A stretch of DNA of 64,000 nt from Actinomycetospora cinnamomea (GCF_003096675.1 NZ_QEKW01000003.1:62001-126000), one strand, 5' to 3'. Counted from the first letter of the stretch, positions 46,440 to 59,040 are shown. Program-made: numbers and translations. Notes: generated by a model not told the origin, from the letters alone.

Positions 46440-47228
46440 TCAGGGCAAAGGGCCGCCGGCGGCGAGGGCGCACAGCTCGGCGAAGCCCTCCGGGTTCAGG
46501 CTCGCCCCGCCGACCAGGGCGCCGTCGACGTCGTCGGACTTCACGAGGTCCGCGACGTTGTCCGACTTCACCGAGCCGCCGTAGAGGATGCGCACGCCGT
46601 CGGCGACCGGGCCGCCGTGGACCTCGCGCAGCCGCTCGCGCAGCGCGTGGCAGACCTCCTGGGCGTCGGACACCCCGGCGGTCTTCCCGGTGCCGATCGC
46701 CCACACCGGTTCGTAGGCCAGCACGATCTTCGCGACGTCGTCGGCGGCCAGGCCCTCGAGGGCTCCGTCGAGCTGGGCGGTGCAGTACCGCACGTGGTCG
46801 CCGGCCTCGCGGACGTCCTCGCCCTCCCCCAGGCACAGGATCGGGGTCAGGCCGTGGCGCAGCGCCGCCCGCACCTTGCGGTTGACCAGGGCGTCGTCCT
46901 CGCCGTGGATCGTGCGGCGCTCGGAGTGCCCGACCACCACCCACGTGCAGCCGAGCTTGGCGAGCATCGCCCCGGACACGTCGCCGGTGAACGCCCCGGA
47001 GTCCTCGGGCGAGAGGTCCTGGCCGCCGTAGGTGATCGGCATGGCGTCGGCGTCGACGAGCGTCTGCACGCTGCGCAGGTCGGTGAACGGCGGCAGCACG
47101 GCCACGTCGACCACGTCGTAGTACTTGCCCGGCAGGGCGAAGGCGAGCTTCTGGGTGACGCCGATGGCCTCGAGGTGGTTGAGGTTCATCTTCCAGTTGC
47201 CCGCGATGAGGGGCTTCCGCGCGGCCAT
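46440..47228 (-). CDS. tpiA: Triosephosphate isomerase
   Basis: TpiA interconverts dihydroxyacetone phosphate and glyceraldehyde-3-P. The 262-residue product has Lys in GNWKMN (about 10-15), His in VVGHSERR and the catalytic Glu in [15 protein letters not shown]. The loop [11 protein letters not shown] is also present. Its ATG shares one base with the pgk stop (TGATG), so it is coupled to pgk. Confidence 0.97.
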   Translation of the reverse strand: MAARKPLIAGNWKMNLNHLEAIGVTQKLAFALPGKYYDVVDVAVLPPFTDLRSVQTLVDADAMPITYGGQDLSPEDSGAFTGDVSGAMLAKLGCTWVVVGHSERRTIHGEDDALVNRKVRAALRHGLTPILCLGEGEDVREAGDHVRYCTAQLDGALEGLAADDVAKIVLAYEPVWAIGTGKTAGVSDAQEVCHALRERLREVHGGPVADGVRILYGGSVKSDNVADLVKSDDVDGALVGGASLNPEGFAELCALAAGGPLP

Positions 47229-48462
47229 CAGGTCCCCTCGCCGGGGCGAGCGGAGTGACGGGAGGGCTCCAGGACGGCGATGCCCGGCAGGACGTGGCCC
47301 TCGAGGAACTCCAGCGACGCGCCGCCGCCGGTCGAGATGTGGCCGAAGCGGCCCTCGTCGAGGCCCGCCGCGCGGATCGCCGACGCCGAGTCGCCGCCGC
47401 CGATGACGCTGAACGCGCTCGACGCCGCGACGGCCTCGGCGACCCCGGTGGTGCCCGCCGCGAACGGGGCCATCTCGAACACGCCCATGGGCCCGTTCCA
47501 GAACACCGTGGCCGCGCCGTCGAGCGCGGCGCCGAACGCCGACACCGTCTCGGGGCCCACGTCGAGGCCCATCCAACCCTCGGGCATGTCCGACACCGAC
47601 ACCGTTCGGGTGTCGGCGTCGGCGGAGAACTCCGAGGCGACGACGACGTCGGTGGGCAGCACGAGGGTGTCCGCGTAGCGGCCCAGCAGGTCCTTGCAGG
47701 TGTCGACCTGGTCGGACTCCAGCTTCGACCCGCCCACGTCGTAGCCCTGCGCGGCGAGGAACGTGAAGCACATCGCGCCGCCGACCAGCAGCTTGTCGAC
47801 CTTCGGCAGCAGGTTCGACAGCACCCCGAGCTTGTCGGAGACCTTGGACCCGCCGAGGATCACGACGTAGGGCCGCTCGGGATCGCCGACGAGCCGGCGC
47901 AGCACCTCGGTCTCCCGGGCCACGAGGTCGCCGCCGTAGGCCGGGAGCTCGCGCGCGATCTCCACCACCGAGGCCTGCTCGCGGTGCACCACTCCGAAGC
48001 CGTCGGAGACGAACGCGCCCCCGGGCACCAGCGCGGCGATCTCGCCCGCCAGCTGCGCCCGCTCGTCGGCGTCGCCGGTCTCGCGGGCGTCGCAGCGCAC
48101 GTTGGCCAGCATGGCCACGCCACCCGGGCGCAGCGCCTCGGCGACCCGTCGGGCCGACTCGCCCACCACGTCCTTGGCGAGCAGCACCCGCTCGTCGAGC
48201 AGCTGGCCGAGCCCCGCCGCCACCGGCGACAGGCTCTCGACCGGGTCACGGCCCGGCGGCGGGCCACCCTTCGGCCGGCCGAGGTGCGCCGTGACGACCA
48301 CCTTGGCCCCGGCCTCCCGCAGCCGGGTGATGGTCGGCAACGCGGCCCGGATGCGGCCGTCGTCGGTGATCGTGTAGCCGTCGAGGGGAACGTTGAGGTC
48401 GGACCGGACCAGCACGAACCGGTCCCGCACCCCCTCCGCGACGAGGTCGTCGAGGGTCCGCA

Positions 48463-48463
<1 letters not shown>
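47228..48463 (-). CDS. pgk: Phosphoglycerate kinase
   Basis: Pgk transfers phosphate from 1,3-bisphosphoglycerate to ADP. The 411-residue product has [13 protein letters not shown] near residues 17-29, [47 protein letters not shown] and IGGGDSASA, all family hallmarks. The ATG at 48461-48463 shares one base with the gap stop. Longer upstream frames are shadows of gap. Confidence 0.97.
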
Positions 48464-49635
<1,172 letters not shown>

Positions 49636-49722
49636 TCACCACCCGCCCGGTCCGTGCGAATGGCCCGATCCGCGAGCGGGCACTCTCCCTTCACACGTGC
49701 TTCACGGCGTGAGGAGCAGGTC

Positions 49723-51096
49723 ATGGCGGAGGAAGCGGGACGTCTCGACGAACGCTCGATCCGGAAGGTCGCGGCCATCAGCGCGGTGGGCTCGACCATC
49801 GAGTGGTACGACTTCTTCATCTTCGGGACGGCCGCCGCGCTGGTCTTCCCGGACCTGTTCTTCCCGGAGGCGAGTCCGACCGCCGGGGCGCTGCTGACCT
49901 TCAGCGTCTTCGGCGTCGCGTTCCTCGCCCGCCCGCTCGGCGGCGTGGTGTGGGGCCACTTCGGCGATCGCGTGGGCCGCAAGAAGGCCTTCCTCACGGC
50001 GCTCTTCACCATGGCGGTCGGCACCACCCTCATCGGTGTCCTGCCGACCTACGCCACCATCGGGATCGCGGCACCGATCATCCTGACCGTCCTGCGGTTC
50101 GTGCAGGGCCTCGCCGTCGGCGGGCAGTGGGGTGGCGCGGTCCTCCTGGCCACCGAGTTCGCGCCTCGCCACCGGCGAGGGTTCTACGGCAGCTTCGCGC
50201 AGGTCGGGGTCCCGCTGGGCGTGATCTTCGGACAGGTCCTGTTCATCGTCCTGGCGTCGCAGACGGCGCCGGAGACGTTCGCCGCCTGGGGCTGGCGCGT
50301 CCCGTTCCTGGTCTCGGTGCTGCTCATCGGGGTCGCCGTCTACGCCCAGAAGAAGCTCGAGGACACCCCGGCCTTCCGCCACCTGCAGGAGCTGCGCGCC
50401 CAGCAGGCCGAGCAGGCCGGCACCGCGGCGCCCCAGCGCGGTTCCTCGCCGATCGTCGAGGCGTTCCGCCGGTTCCCCCGCCAGATCCTGCTGGGCGCGG
50501 GCGCGTTCATCGTCGTCAACGCCACGTTCTACATCTACATCGTCTACATCCTCGACTACGCGACCGAGGACCTGGGGCTGTCCACCACCACCGTGCTGGT
50601 GGCGATCCTCATCGCCTCGATCGTCCAGATCGCCGCACTCCCGGCCTTCGCGGCCCTGTCGGACCGGATCGGGCGGCGACGCACCTACCTGTTCGGGGCG
50701 CTCGCGACCGCGGTGTGGGCCATCCCGTTCTTCCTGCTCATCGACACCGCCTCGCCGGTCGCGCTGGCCATCGCGCTCGTCGTGGCCCAGCTCGCCCTGT
50801 CGATGATGTACGGGCCACAGGCCGCGTTCTTCTCGGAGATGTTCAGCGCGCAGGTGCGCTACAGCGGCGCGTCCCTCGGCTACCAGATCGGTGCGGCGCT
50901 GGGCGGCGGGTTCTCGCCGGTGATCGCCACCGCCCTGCTCGCCGCGACCGGCACGACGATGGCGATCTCGGTCTACATGATCGTGCTGGCGCTGGTCGCG
51001 GTCGCCTGCGTCTGGGCCCTCACCGAGACCTATCAGAACGCCATGGAGGACGACGAGACGGTCAGCGGTCGGCCATCTCCGACATCTCCTCGGTGA
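49723..51096 (+). CDS. MFS metabolite:H+ symporter (shikimate/dicarboxylate-type)
   Basis: The 457-residue product belongs to the metabolite:H+ symporter branch of the MFS, which imports organic acids such as shikimate, citrate, alpha-ketoglutarate or betaines. Near the N-terminus [14 protein letters not shown] is the family signature. [13 protein letters not shown] follows helix 2, and [18 protein letters not shown] lies in helix 4. About twelve helices are predicted, and ATG 49723 follows GAGGAG. It stands between gap and whiA, usually neighbours in a larger block, and its last 35 bases overlap the end of whiA on the other strand. Confidence 0.9.
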   Translation: MAEEAGRLDERSIRKVAAISAVGSTIEWYDFFIFGTAAALVFPDLFFPEASPTAGALLTFSVFGVAFLARPLGGVVWGHFGDRVGRKKAFLTALFTMAVGTTLIGVLPTYATIGIAAPIILTVLRFVQGLAVGGQWGGAVLLATEFAPRHRRGFYGSFAQVGVPLGVIFGQVLFIVLASQTAPETFAAWGWRVPFLVSVLLIGVAVYAQKKLEDTPAFRHLQELRAQQAEQAGTAAPQRGSSPIVEAFRRFPRQILLGAGAFIVVNATFYIYIVYILDYATEDLGLSTTTVLVAILIASIVQIAALPAFAALSDRIGRRRTYLFGALATAVWAIPFFLLIDTASPVALAIALVVAQLALSMMYGPQAAFFSEMFSAQVRYSGASLGYQIGAALGGGFSPVIATALLAATGTTMAISVYMIVLALVAVACVWALTETYQNAMEDDETVSGRPSPTSPR

Positions 51097-52051
51097 CCAC
51101 CGACGAGGTGTCGGGCACGCGCATGTCCTTGGCCTTCTTGTCGGCCATGGCCAGCAGACGCCGGATGCGCCCGGCCACCGCGTCCTTGGTCATCGGCGGT
51201 TCGGCGAGCTGGCCCAGCTCCTCCAGCGAGGCCTGCTCGTGCTCCACCCGCAGGCGCCCGGCCTGCACCAGGTGGTCGGGGACCTCGTCGCCGAGCAGCT
51301 CCAGCGCCCGGTTGACCCGCGCCGAGGCCGTGACCGCGGCCTTGACCGAGCGGCGCAGGTTCGCATCGTCGAAGTTCGCCAGGCGGTTGGCCGTCGCGCG
51401 CACCTCGCGGCGCATGCGGCGCTCCTCCCAGGCCAGCACCGAGGTGTGCGCGCCGAGGCGGGTCAGCAGCGCGCCGATGGCGTCGCCGTCGCGCACGACC
51501 ACCCGGTCGGCGCCGCGGACCTCGCGGGCCTTGGCCACCACGCCGAGCCGTCGGGCGGCGCCGACCAGCGCCATCGCGGCCTCCATGCCCGGGCAGGTGA
51601 TCTCCAGCGCCGAGCTGCGGCCGGGCTCGGTGAGCGAGCCGTGGGCGAGGAACGCCCCGCGCCACGCGGCCTCGGCGTCGCACACGCCGCCGGAGACGAC
51701 CTGCGGCGGCAGCCCCCGCACCGGGCGGCCCCGCGGGTCGAGCAGACCGGTCTGGCGCGCGAGCGAGTCGCCGTCGGCGGCCACCCGGACGACGTAGCGC
51801 GTGCCCTTGCGCAGGCCGCCCTGCGAGAGCACGTGGACCTCGGGGTTGTGCCCGTACAGGTCGTGGATCTCCCCGCGCAGGCGGCGGGCCCCGGCACCGG
51901 TGTCGAGCTCGGCCTCGACGACGACGCGGCCGCCGACGATGTGCAGCCCGCCGCCGAAGCGCAGCAGGGCCGCCACCTCGGCGCGGCGGCAGCACGTCTT
52001 GGTCACCGCGAGCCGGCTGAGCTCGTCCTTGACCGCTGCGGTCATGGCCAC
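51062..52051 (-). CDS. whiA: Sporulation/cell-division regulator WhiA
   Basis: WhiA is a DNA-binding protein with a degenerate LAGLIDADG fold and a C-terminal HTH, controlling sporulation and division genes in Streptomyces and present in most Gram-positives. The 329-residue product starts [14 protein letters not shown] and has [15 protein letters not shown], then [13 protein letters not shown], and the C-terminal [15 protein letters not shown]...[16 protein letters not shown] (HTH). I use the GTG 52049-52051, which has GGAGGAGG seven bases upstream; it overlaps yvcK by 10 bases. Its 3' end overlaps the transporter gene. Confidence 0.95.
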   Translation of the reverse strand: MAMTAAVKDELSRLAVTKTCCRRAEVAALLRFGGGLHIVGGRVVVEAELDTGAGARRLRGEIHDLYGHNPEVHVLSQGGLRKGTRYVVRVAADGDSLARQTGLLDPRGRPVRGLPPQVVSGGVCDAEAAWRGAFLAHGSLTEPGRSSALEITCPGMEAAMALVGAARRLGVVAKAREVRGADRVVVRDGDAIGALLTRLGAHTSVLAWEERRMRREVRATANRLANFDDANLRRSVKAAVTASARVNRALELLGDEVPDHLVQAGRLRVEHEQASLEELGQLAEPPMTKDAVAGRIRRLLAMADKKAKDMRVPDTSSVVTEEMSEMADR

Positions 52052-53133
52052 CTTCGGTCCTCCTCCTGGTGCGGGCGGGCGGGGTCGGGGCCGCCATCGA
52101 TGGTCGTGCCCGTGCCGCCGGACCGGGCCGCGACACCCGAGGGCTCGCGGTGCTCCATCCGGTGGTGTGCGGCGTCGGCCAGGGCCTCGGCGAGCGCCTC
52201 GGGGTCGTGGCGGGCGCTGCCGTCGGGCGTCCCGACCGTGGTCAGCAGGGTCTCCGCGCCGAACGCCTCCGCGCCGCGGCGCAGACGGTCGGGCTCGGGG
52301 ACCGCGGCGGTGTCGGCGACGACGACGTCGAGGCGCAGCCGGGGGGCGTGCGCGGCCAGCACCTCGAGGTGCTGCTCGGGCGAGAACCCGGCGGTCTCGC
52401 CGGGCTGCGGCGCCAGGTTGAGGACGAGGACGCGCCGCGCCTCGCTCTCGTTCAGCGCGGTGAACAGCTCGGGGACCAGCAGGTGCGGCAGCACACTCGA
52501 GAACCACGAGCCCGGCCCGAGCGTGATGACGTCGGCACGGCGCAGGGCGTCGCACGCCTCGGGGCAGGCCTTCGGCCGGCGGGGGTCGAGGCGCACCTGC
52601 TGCACGCGCCCGGGCGTCGTGGCCACGGCGACCTGACCACGGATGCGGTGCGCGACGTCGCGGCCCTCGTCACCGCCGGCGGGACCGCGGATGCCGGTCA
52701 CGTCGGCCTCGATGTCCACCGGGTGCGTGCTCATCGGCAGCACCCGCCCGCGCACCCCCAGGAGGTGGCAGGCCTGGTCGAGCGCGGCCACCGGGTCGTC
52801 GAGGACCTCCAGCAGGCCGGCGAGCACGAGGTTCCCGACCGCGTGCCCCGCCAGCGCCCCGTGCCCGCCGAAGCGGTGCTCGAACAGCCGCTGCCACAGC
52901 GTGTTCTCCGGGCCCGGGTGCTCCTGGCCGGCCAGCGCGCCCAGGGCCATGCGCAGGTCGCCCAGCGGCAGCATGTCCAGCTCGCGACGGATCCGCCCCG
53001 AGGAGCCGCCGTCGTCGGCGACCACCACGACCGCGGTGATGTCGTCGGTCAGCCGCCGCAGCGCCGTGAGCGTGGCGTGCAGGCCGTGGCCGCCGCCGAG
53101 CGCCACCGCCCGCAGCGGTCGAGCCCCGGTCAC
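52042..53133 (-). CDS. yvcK: YvcK/CuvA family UDP-sugar-binding protein
   Basis: The 363-residue product is a CofD-like fold protein that binds UDP-N-acetylglucosamine and affects carbon metabolism and cell-wall synthesis. Hallmarks are [42 protein letters not shown], seen as [12 protein letters not shown] and [16 protein letters not shown], then [12 protein letters not shown] and [14 protein letters not shown]. It overlaps rapZ and whiA, forming the widely kept uvrC-rapZ-yvcK-whiA chain. The C-terminal 40 residues are low-complexity. Confidence 0.95.
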   Translation of the reverse strand: MTGARPLRAVALGGGHGLHATLTALRRLTDDITAVVVVADDGGSSGRIRRELDMLPLGDLRMALGALAGQEHPGPENTLWQRLFEHRFGGHGALAGHAVGNLVLAGLLEVLDDPVAALDQACHLLGVRGRVLPMSTHPVDIEADVTGIRGPAGGDEGRDVAHRIRGQVAVATTPGRVQQVRLDPRRPKACPEACDALRRADVITLGPGSWFSSVLPHLLVPELFTALNESEARRVLVLNLAPQPGETAGFSPEQHLEVLAAHAPRLRLDVVVADTAAVPEPDRLRRGAEAFGAETLLTTVGTPDGSARHDPEALAEALADAAHHRMEHREPSGVAARSGGTGTTIDGGPDPARPHQEEDRRWP

Positions 53134-54032
53134 TCGCGCCCCACGTCGCGGTGCGACACCGTCACCCGCACGCCGTCCGTGCCCTCCATGCGCCGGGCGA
53201 GCTCCTCGGCGATGGCGACGCTGCGGTGCTTGCCGCCGGTGCAGCCCACCGCGACCGTCAGGTAGCGCTTGCCCTCGCGGCGGTAGCCCGCACCGACCAG
53301 GCGCAGCAGCTCGAGGTAACGCTCGAGGAACTCCTCCGCGCCCTCCTGGGAGAGCACGTAGTCGCGCACCTCGGCCTCGCGGCCGTCGTGCTCGCGCAGC
53401 TCGGGGATCCAGTGCGGGTTGGGCAGGAAGCGCATGTCCACGACGAGGTCGGCGTCCGGCGGCAGCCCGTGCTTGTAGCCGAACGAGACCACCGTGACGC
53501 TGTGCCCGACGTCGGCCGACGTGTCGGCGAACGCGCTCTCGATGGCCGCGCGCAGCTGGTGCACCGAGCGGTTCGACGTGTCGACGACGAGGTCGGCCTG
53601 GTCGTGCAGCGGGGCGAGCAGCTCGCGCTCCGCGGCGATGCCGTCGACCAGGCGCCCGTCGCCCTGCAGCGGGTGCGAGCGGCGGTTGGCCTCGAAGCGG
53701 CGGATGAGCACGGCGTCGGAGGCGTCGAGGAACACCACGCGCGGCCGGTGGCCCCGCGCGTCCAGCTCCTTGATCACCGCACCCAGATCGGCGGTGAACG
53801 CGCGGCTGCGCACGTCCATCACCACGGCGATGCTCGTGACCTGCCCCGACGAGCGCGCGCCGAGGTCCACCATCGTCTCGATCAGCTCGGGCGGCAGGTT
53901 GTCCACGACGAACCAGCCGAGGTCCTCGAGGACCTTCGCCGCCGTGCTGCGACCGGCCCCCGAGAGCCCGGACACGATCGCCACCTCGATGCCGCCCGAG
54001 CGCGGCCTCGGCGGCTCGGTGCGTCCCGTCAC
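53130..54032 (-). CDS. rapZ: RapZ-type nucleotide-binding protein
   Basis: The 300-residue product has the P-loop [19 protein letters not shown] (about 20-38), the central [15 protein letters not shown] and the C-terminal domain [18 protein letters not shown]. In E. coli RapZ directs an RNase to a small RNA of amino-sugar metabolism; in actinobacteria the role is open and its link to yvcK, another amino-sugar sensor, is the best clue. It overlaps uvrC and yvcK by 4 bases each. Confidence 0.95.
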   Translation of the reverse strand: MTGRTEPPRPRSGGIEVAIVSGLSGAGRSTAAKVLEDLGWFVVDNLPPELIETMVDLGARSSGQVTSIAVVMDVRSRAFTADLGAVIKELDARGHRPRVVFLDASDAVLIRRFEANRRSHPLQGDGRLVDGIAAERELLAPLHDQADLVVDTSNRSVHQLRAAIESAFADTSADVGHSVTVVSFGYKHGLPPDADLVVDMRFLPNPHWIPELREHDGREAEVRDYVLSQEGAEEFLERYLELLRLVGAGYRREGKRYLTVAVGCTGGKHRSVAIAEELARRMEGTDGVRVTVSHRDVGRE

Positions 54033-56086
54033 GTGCTCCCCCCGTCCTGCAGGGCCGCCAGCACGGCCTCCGCGGTGCGCCGGCCGACGCCGGGCACCTC
54101 CATGACGTCCTCCACCGACGCCGCCCGTAGCTTGTGCACGGAGCCGAAGTGCTTGAGCAGGGCGGTGCGCCGGGCCTCGCCCAGTCCCGGCACGCCGTCG
54201 AGCGCCGACGCCGTCATCCGCGTCGAGCGCTTCTGACGGTGGTAGGTGATCGCGAAGCGGTGCGCCTCGTCGCGCACGCGCTGCAGCAGGTAGAGCGCCT
54301 CGCTGGTGCGCGGCAGGATCGCCGGGTCGTCCTCGCCGGGCAGCCAGACCTCCTCGAGGCGTTTGGCCAGCCCCACGACGGCGACGTCGGTGATGCCCAG
54401 CTCGCCGAGCACCTCGGCGGCCGCGGCCACCTGGGGCGCGCCACCGTCGACGACCAGCAGGTTCGGCGGGTAGGCGAACTTCCGCGGGCGGCCGGTGGTC
54501 GGGTCGATGCCGCGCCTGAACTGCTCCTGGGCGAGCGGCCCGTCGGTGGGGGCCACCTCGCCGGTCGCCGGCGCCCCCCTATCGGCGTGCTCCCCTGTCA
54601 AGGTCTCCCCGGCGCACGCGGTGTCGGTGTGGTCGGGGCCGTCCTCGGCGGTCTCGCGCAGGTAGCGCGCGAAGCGGCGTCGCACCACCTCGGCGATCGC
54701 CGCGACGTCGCCGCCCTCGGCGCCGCCTCGGATGGAGTAGCGCCGGTAGTCCGACTTCTTCGGCAGCCCGTCCTCGAAGACGACGAGGCTCGCGACCACG
54801 TCGGAGCCCTGGACGTGCGAGACATCGGTGCACTCGATGCGCAGCGGCGCCGTGTCGAGTCCCAGCTGCTCCTGCAGCTCCTCCAGCGCCGCGCTGCGGG
54901 CGGTGAGGTCGCCGGCGCGCCGCAGCTTGTGCCGCGTGAGCTCCTCGGCGGCGTTGCGCTCGACGGTCTCGGCGAGCGTGCGCTTGTCGCCGCGCTGGGC
55001 CACGCGCAGCGAGACCCGGGAGCCCCGCAGGTCCGAGAGCCATTGGGTGAGCGCGGCCGCGTCGGCCGGCATCGCGGGCACGAGCACCTCGCGCGGCACC
55101 GGCTGCACCGCGTCGTCGGCGGAGCCGGCCAGCGCGGCCTGCTCGCCGTAGAACTGAGTGAGGAACTGGCCGACGAGGTCGGGCACGGTGCTGTCCGCCC
55201 CGTCGTTCGGCTCGGTCTCGACCACCCAGCCGCGCTGCCCGCGCACCCGCCCGCCGCGGACGTGGAAGACCTGGACCGCGGCCTCGAGCTCGTCGGTGGC
55301 GAAGGCGACGACGTCGGCGTCGGTGCCGTCGCCGAGCACGACGGCCTGCTTCTCGACGACGCGCTTGAGCGCGCCGGCGTCGTCGCGCAGCCTCGCGGCG
55401 CGCTCGAAGTCCATCTCGGCCGCCGCGACCTGCATGTCCTTCTCGATGCGACCGATGAGCTGGTCGGTGTGCCCAGCGAGGAAGTCGCAGAAATCGTCGA
55501 CGATCTTGCGATGCTGCTCCGCATCGACCCGCCCGACACAGGGCGCCGAGCACTTGTCGATGTAGCCGAGCATGCACGGCCGTCCGATCTGCCCGTGCCG
55601 CTTGAACACCCCGCCCGAGCACTGGCGGGCCGGGAACACCCGGGTCAGCAGCTTGACCGTCTCGCGGATGGCCCAGGCGTGCGCGTAGGGCCCGAAGTAC
55701 CGCACGCCCTTGCGGCGCGGACCGCGGTAGACCCGCAGCTGGGGGTACTCCTCGTTCAGCGTCACCGCGAGCACCGGGTAGGTCTTGTCGTCCCGGTAGC
55801 GGACGTTGAACCGCGGGTCGAACTCCTTGATCCAGTTGTACTCGAGCTGGAGGGCCTCGACCTCGGTGTGCACCACGGTCCACTGCACCGCCGCGGCGGT
55901 GGTGACCATGCGCCGCGTGCGGGGGTGCAGTCCGGCCACGTCGGCGAAGTAGGAGTTGAGCCGGCTGCGCAGGCTCTTGGCCTTGCCGACGTAGATGACC
56001 CGCCCGTTCTCGTCCGAGAACCGGTACACCCCGGGCGCCTCGGGAATGCTCCCCGGGGCGGGTCGGTACGTCTGCGGATCGGCCAT
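54029..56086 (-). CDS. uvrC: Excinuclease ABC subunit C
   Basis: UvrC makes the two cuts in nucleotide excision repair. The 685-residue product has the GIY-YIG nuclease at the N-terminus ([20 protein letters not shown] region, as VYRF and [18 protein letters not shown]), a Cys-containing region ([13 protein letters not shown]), a UVR motif, the RNase H-like nuclease ([23 protein letters not shown]) and a C-terminal helix-hairpin-helix pair. An acidic insertion near residues 495-530 is actinobacterial. Four phased repeats lie upstream at 56150-56191. It leads the uvrC-rapZ-yvcK-whiA chain. Confidence 0.96.
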   Translation of the reverse strand: MADPQTYRPAPGSIPEAPGVYRFSDENGRVIYVGKAKSLRSRLNSYFADVAGLHPRTRRMVTTAAAVQWTVVHTEVEALQLEYNWIKEFDPRFNVRYRDDKTYPVLAVTLNEEYPQLRVYRGPRRKGVRYFGPYAHAWAIRETVKLLTRVFPARQCSGGVFKRHGQIGRPCMLGYIDKCSAPCVGRVDAEQHRKIVDDFCDFLAGHTDQLIGRIEKDMQVAAAEMDFERAARLRDDAGALKRVVEKQAVVLGDGTDADVVAFATDELEAAVQVFHVRGGRVRGQRGWVVETEPNDGADSTVPDLVGQFLTQFYGEQAALAGSADDAVQPVPREVLVPAMPADAAALTQWLSDLRGSRVSLRVAQRGDKRTLAETVERNAAEELTRHKLRRAGDLTARSAALEELQEQLGLDTAPLRIECTDVSHVQGSDVVASLVVFEDGLPKKSDYRRYSIRGGAEGGDVAAIAEVVRRRFARYLRETAEDGPDHTDTACAGETLTGEHADRGAPATGEVAPTDGPLAQEQFRRGIDPTTGRPRKFAYPPNLLVVDGGAPQVAAAAEVLGELGITDVAVVGLAKRLEEVWLPGEDDPAILPRTSEALYLLQRVRDEAHRFAITYHRQKRSTRMTASALDGVPGLGEARRTALLKHFGSVHKLRAASVEDVMEVPGVGRRTAEAVLAALQDGGST

Positions 56087-56149
56087 GGTGGACCCCAGCG
56101 TAGGCGCGTCCGTCCGGCGGCTCGGCGTGCACCCGGACGGGTGGTTCCG

Positions 56150-56191
56150 GCGTGTCGCGCGGTGTGTCGCTGGCGTGTCGCGGCGTGTCGT
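56150..56191. repeat. Four phased GCGTGTCGC repeats upstream of uvrC
   Basis: GCGTGTCGC (56150), GTGTGTCGC (56162), GCGTGTCGC (56173) and GCGTGTCGT (56183) are direct repeats with steps of 12, 11 and 10 bases, about one helical turn. They lie 64-105 bases before the uvrC start and after the MarR gene. They could be an operator or a local duplication. Confidence 0.6.
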
Positions 56192-56206
56192 TCCCGCGCC
56201 GCACCG

Positions 56207-56743
56207 TCACCGTCGAGCCCGGCGGGCCCGCCGTGCCGCGTCCTCCCGCACGGTCCGCACGAGGGTCAGGTCGCCGGCACGCTCGTGCAGCGCGTCGCAC
56301 ATCACCGCGATCCACCGGCCGACCACCCGCAGCTCGTCGTCGGTGAACGCGTACTGGCGGGCGACGAGGTCCCGGGTCAGGCCACGCCAGGGCGCGGTCT
56401 CCCCCGGCGGTGCGACGGCGGCCACCATGACCCGTCGCCGGTCGTCGGGGTCCTTCCACCGCACGACGCGACCCGTGGCCACGAGCCGGTCGACGACCGC
56501 CGTCGTGGCCGCCCGCGACAGGCCCAGCCGCTCGGCGACCGCCGTCATCGCCATCGCCCGCGGGCGGTCCACGAGCTGCAGGCAGGCGAGCTCGACCTCG
56601 CGCAGCCCGAGGAGCCGGGTCAGCTCGCGGTGGTGGCGCCGGAGCGCGCCGGCGAGCCGGTCGACCAGGGCCGTCGCCGGCCACCGTCGCTCGGCCTCCC
56701 GCAGCTCCCCCGTCAGCTCCCCGTCCGCGGACCCGTCCTCCAC
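56207..56743 (-). CDS. MarR family transcriptional regulator
   Basis: The 178-residue product has a winged helix with AMTAVAERLGLSRAATTAVVDRL (about 65-87) and the wing VRWKDPDDRRRVMVAA, typical of MarR proteins. The C-terminal helices carry a Trp/Cys-containing segment that may bind a ligand. It precedes uvrC on the same strand by 120 bases. Its own upstream region carries three copies of a TTCGGGA-type motif that may be its operator. The ligand is unknown. Confidence 0.9.
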   Translation of the reverse strand: MEDGSADGELTGELREAERRWPATALVDRLAGALRRHHRELTRLLGLREVELACLQLVDRPRAMAMTAVAERLGLSRAATTAVVDRLVATGRVVRWKDPDDRRRVMVAAVAPPGETAPWRGLTRDLVARQYAFTDDELRVVGRWIAVMCDALHERAGDLTLVRTVREDAARRARRARR

Positions 56744-56782
56744 GGTCGGTGACGGTACGGACGCGGAGGTGCGGCCGGTGGC

Positions 56783-56904
56783 GGTTCGGGAGAAGCCGTC
56801 ACGGCCTCGGAGAATGCTTCGGGAAGCGAAGACAATTCCGTCGGGGTCCGGGCCTGCCGGCCCGCGGGCGGACCCGAACAGGCCCGTGAAACGCTTCGGG
56901 AACC
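56783..56904. promoter_or_regulatory. TTCGGGA repeats upstream of the MarR gene
   Basis: Three related sites occur: GGTTCGGGAGAAGC (56783), the perfect palindrome GCTTCGGGAAGC (56816-56827) and GCTTCGGGAACC (56893-56904). They lie 40-160 bases before the MarR ATG at 56743. Imperfect palindromes next to a marR gene are often its own binding sites. Confidence 0.45.
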
Positions 56905-56945
56905 GGAGCGTCCGCGCAGGAGGACCGGCCCGCCGGAGGGCCCGG

Positions 56946-57239
56946 CTACGGCGTCACGTCGACCTGCGGCGCCGGGTCACCCGGGCGACGGCCCAGCACG
57001 TCGGTGACGAAGGCCTCGAGGTCGGTGGGCTCGCCCGCGGCGTCGAGTCGCGGGTGCTCGCGACGCCCGGCCGCCGCGTCCTCGACCGCGTCCTCCAGCA
57101 GGGCCCGCTCGTCGGAGCCGACCACGAGGTAACCGCGCAGCGAGCCGTGCCACGGCCGGCGCCACTCGAGGTAGGTCAGGTCCGTGCCGTCGATGTCCTG
57201 CAGGGCCACGCGGTTGCCGAGCCAGCGGATGTCGCTCAT
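56946..57239 (-). CDS. Small protein of unknown function
   Basis: The 97-residue product is not recognised. It begins MSDIRWLGNRVALQDIDG, has an alternating strand pattern (DLTYLEWRRPW, LRGYLVVGSD) and then an acidic helix (ERALLEDAVEDAAAG). The C-terminus is Pro/Gly-rich. The ATG at 57237-57239 follows AAGGAGA closely, which supports expression. The 224-base region upstream (57240-57463) holds a G-rich GGGGGCGACGTCGTCCCC near-palindrome and no other gene. Confidence 0.65.
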   Translation of the reverse strand: MSDIRWLGNRVALQDIDGTDLTYLEWRRPWHGSLRGYLVVGSDERALLEDAVEDAAAGRREHPRLDAAGEPTDLEAFVTDVLGRRPGDPAPQVDVTP

Positions 57240-57463
57240 GGGGGTCTCCTTCACGACCGGGGAGCAGCGCCGGCGGGTGGACGACCTCCCGGAGGTGGGG
57301 CGGGCGACCTGTCCGGCGCGGGAGGGACCACACCCGCGCCAGGACGGCGGCGGGCGTATCCCGCGTCGGGGGCGACGTCGTCCCCACGTACGTCCCAGGG
57401 TCGGCGCTCCGACACGGCGCGTAAACCCCGGGTGGCGTCGCGTCGCTCACGCCGTGGCGGCGG

Positions 57464-58198
57464 TCACCGGGTGTCGAGCACCAGGTAGCCCTCGGCGAGG
57501 CGCTCGGCCCCGAAGCCGGCTGCCTTGGCCTGGGAGCGGCCCCAGCCCCACATGCGCCCGCGGAGGTCGTCCATGTGCGCGGTCTGGCTCTTGTGCGCCT
57601 GCAGGGCGGCGACCTTGCGGTCGAAGGCGTCGGTGGTGTCGACGTAGTGGTCGGCGCCCTCGCCCACGTGGCTGATCCAGACCTCGGAGACCGTGTGCGC
57701 CGCCAGACCCTCCTCGGCGAGCAGCTCCGGGTGCGCGAACGGGTTGCGGGCGTCGGGGTAGACCGCGCACATCGCCGCCTCGCCGACCGCGGTGTGGTCG
57801 GGGTGGCTGCCGTACATGGAGCGCAGGTTGCGGGTCGGCGACTGCGTCACCACGCGGTCCGGGCGGACCCGGCGGATGACGCGGGCCAGGTCGCGGCGCA
57901 GCTCGTGGGTGACGGCGAGGCGCCCGTCGGGCCAGCCGAGGAAGTGCAGGTCGCTCACCCCGAGGATGTCGGCGGCGGCCCCCTGCTCCTCGCGGCGCAG
58001 CGCCGCCATCTCCGGGCGACTGATGCCCTCGTCGTAACCGCCGGCGTCGCCGTCGGTGACCAGGCAGTACTCGACGCGGTGGCCCTCGCCGGTCCACGTG
58101 GCGACGGAGCCGCCGCTGCCGAAGTCGATGTCGTCGGGGTGGGCGACGATCAAGAGGATCGTCAGCTGCTCGGTGGGGTCGGGCTGCTCGGGCTCCAC
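57464..58198 (-). CDS. PIG-L (LmbE) family deacetylase
   Basis: The 244-residue product is a zinc-dependent N-deacetylase/amidase of the LmbE family, which includes mycothiol enzymes MshB and Mca. The zinc motif AHPDDIDFG is near residue 19 and the second His is in YGSHPDHTAVGEA. TDGDAGGYDEGISRPEMAALRREE, read as LVTDGDAGGYDEG and PEMAALRREEQ, is the usual next stretch. The substrate is unknown; length and motifs do not prove MshB. The GTG at 58196-58198 lies 10 bases after the SWIM-protein stop. Confidence 0.92.
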   Translation of the reverse strand: MEPEQPDPTEQLTILLIVAHPDDIDFGSGGSVATWTGEGHRVEYCLVTDGDAGGYDEGISRPEMAALRREEQGAAADILGVSDLHFLGWPDGRLAVTHELRRDLARVIRRVRPDRVVTQSPTRNLRSMYGSHPDHTAVGEAAMCAVYPDARNPFAHPELLAEEGLAAHTVSEVWISHVGEGADHYVDTTDAFDRKVAALQAHKSQTAHMDDLRGRMWGWGRSQAKAAGFGAERLAEGYLVLDTR

Positions 58199-58208
58199 GC
58201 CGGTGAAC

Positions 58209-59040
58209 CTACCCGTCCGGCTCGGCGAGGCGCCGGTAGAGCGGGCGGAGCACGTCCCGCACGTCCACCCCGCCGTCGAGGGGCAGCGGCGGCAGCTCGT
58301 CCAGCAGGGCCTCCGGCGCGGGGCCCCGTCGCGCCGGGCGCACCGGCTCCGGGATCGGCACGCAGGGCCGGTGGAAGCGGTCGAGCAGGTCCTCGAGGGC
58401 GGTGGGCGTGCCGGCGCCGGCGTCGCGCCGGTCGCGCAGGGCGGCCAGCAGCGTGGCCCGGTCGCGGCCGCGCCAGCGCAGCAGGGCGAACGGGTCGACG
58501 TCGAACTCCTCGGCGGCCAGGTAGGCGACGGCCGCGAGGTGCTTGCAGAGCACCGACCAGTCCGGGCACGAGCAGTCCATCGGCAGCTCTGCCGAACCCT
58601 GGGGGAACAGCGAGAGCCCGACGCGCGCGAGGACGTCCTCGAGGTCGTCGGGCACCTCCCCGGCGAGCAGCGCCGCGGCGTACCAGGAGTCGGCGGCGAG
58701 CGCGTCGAGCACGGCCTCCCACGCCTCGTCGGCGAACGGGCGCAGGCCGATCCGCGCGCGGTAGGGCTCGTCGCGGCTGCCCTGGACGGTCGCGGTGATC
58801 GCGCCCGGCTCGATGGCGAGGTCCGTGACCTGCCCGGCGCGGGCGTAGGTCTTGCCGCGGTCGAGGCGTCCGCCGACCCCGAGCGCGGTGAGCACGGCCA
58901 GGAACCGCCCGGACCACCACGACTCCCCGATCGCGCCGCGGCGGCTGCGGGCGACGATGCCGTCCTCCACGGGCTTGCGCTTGCCGTGGTCGGCGTAGCT
59001 CTCGGGGAACCTCTCCGAGAACCGGGGTCCCGAGCGGTGC

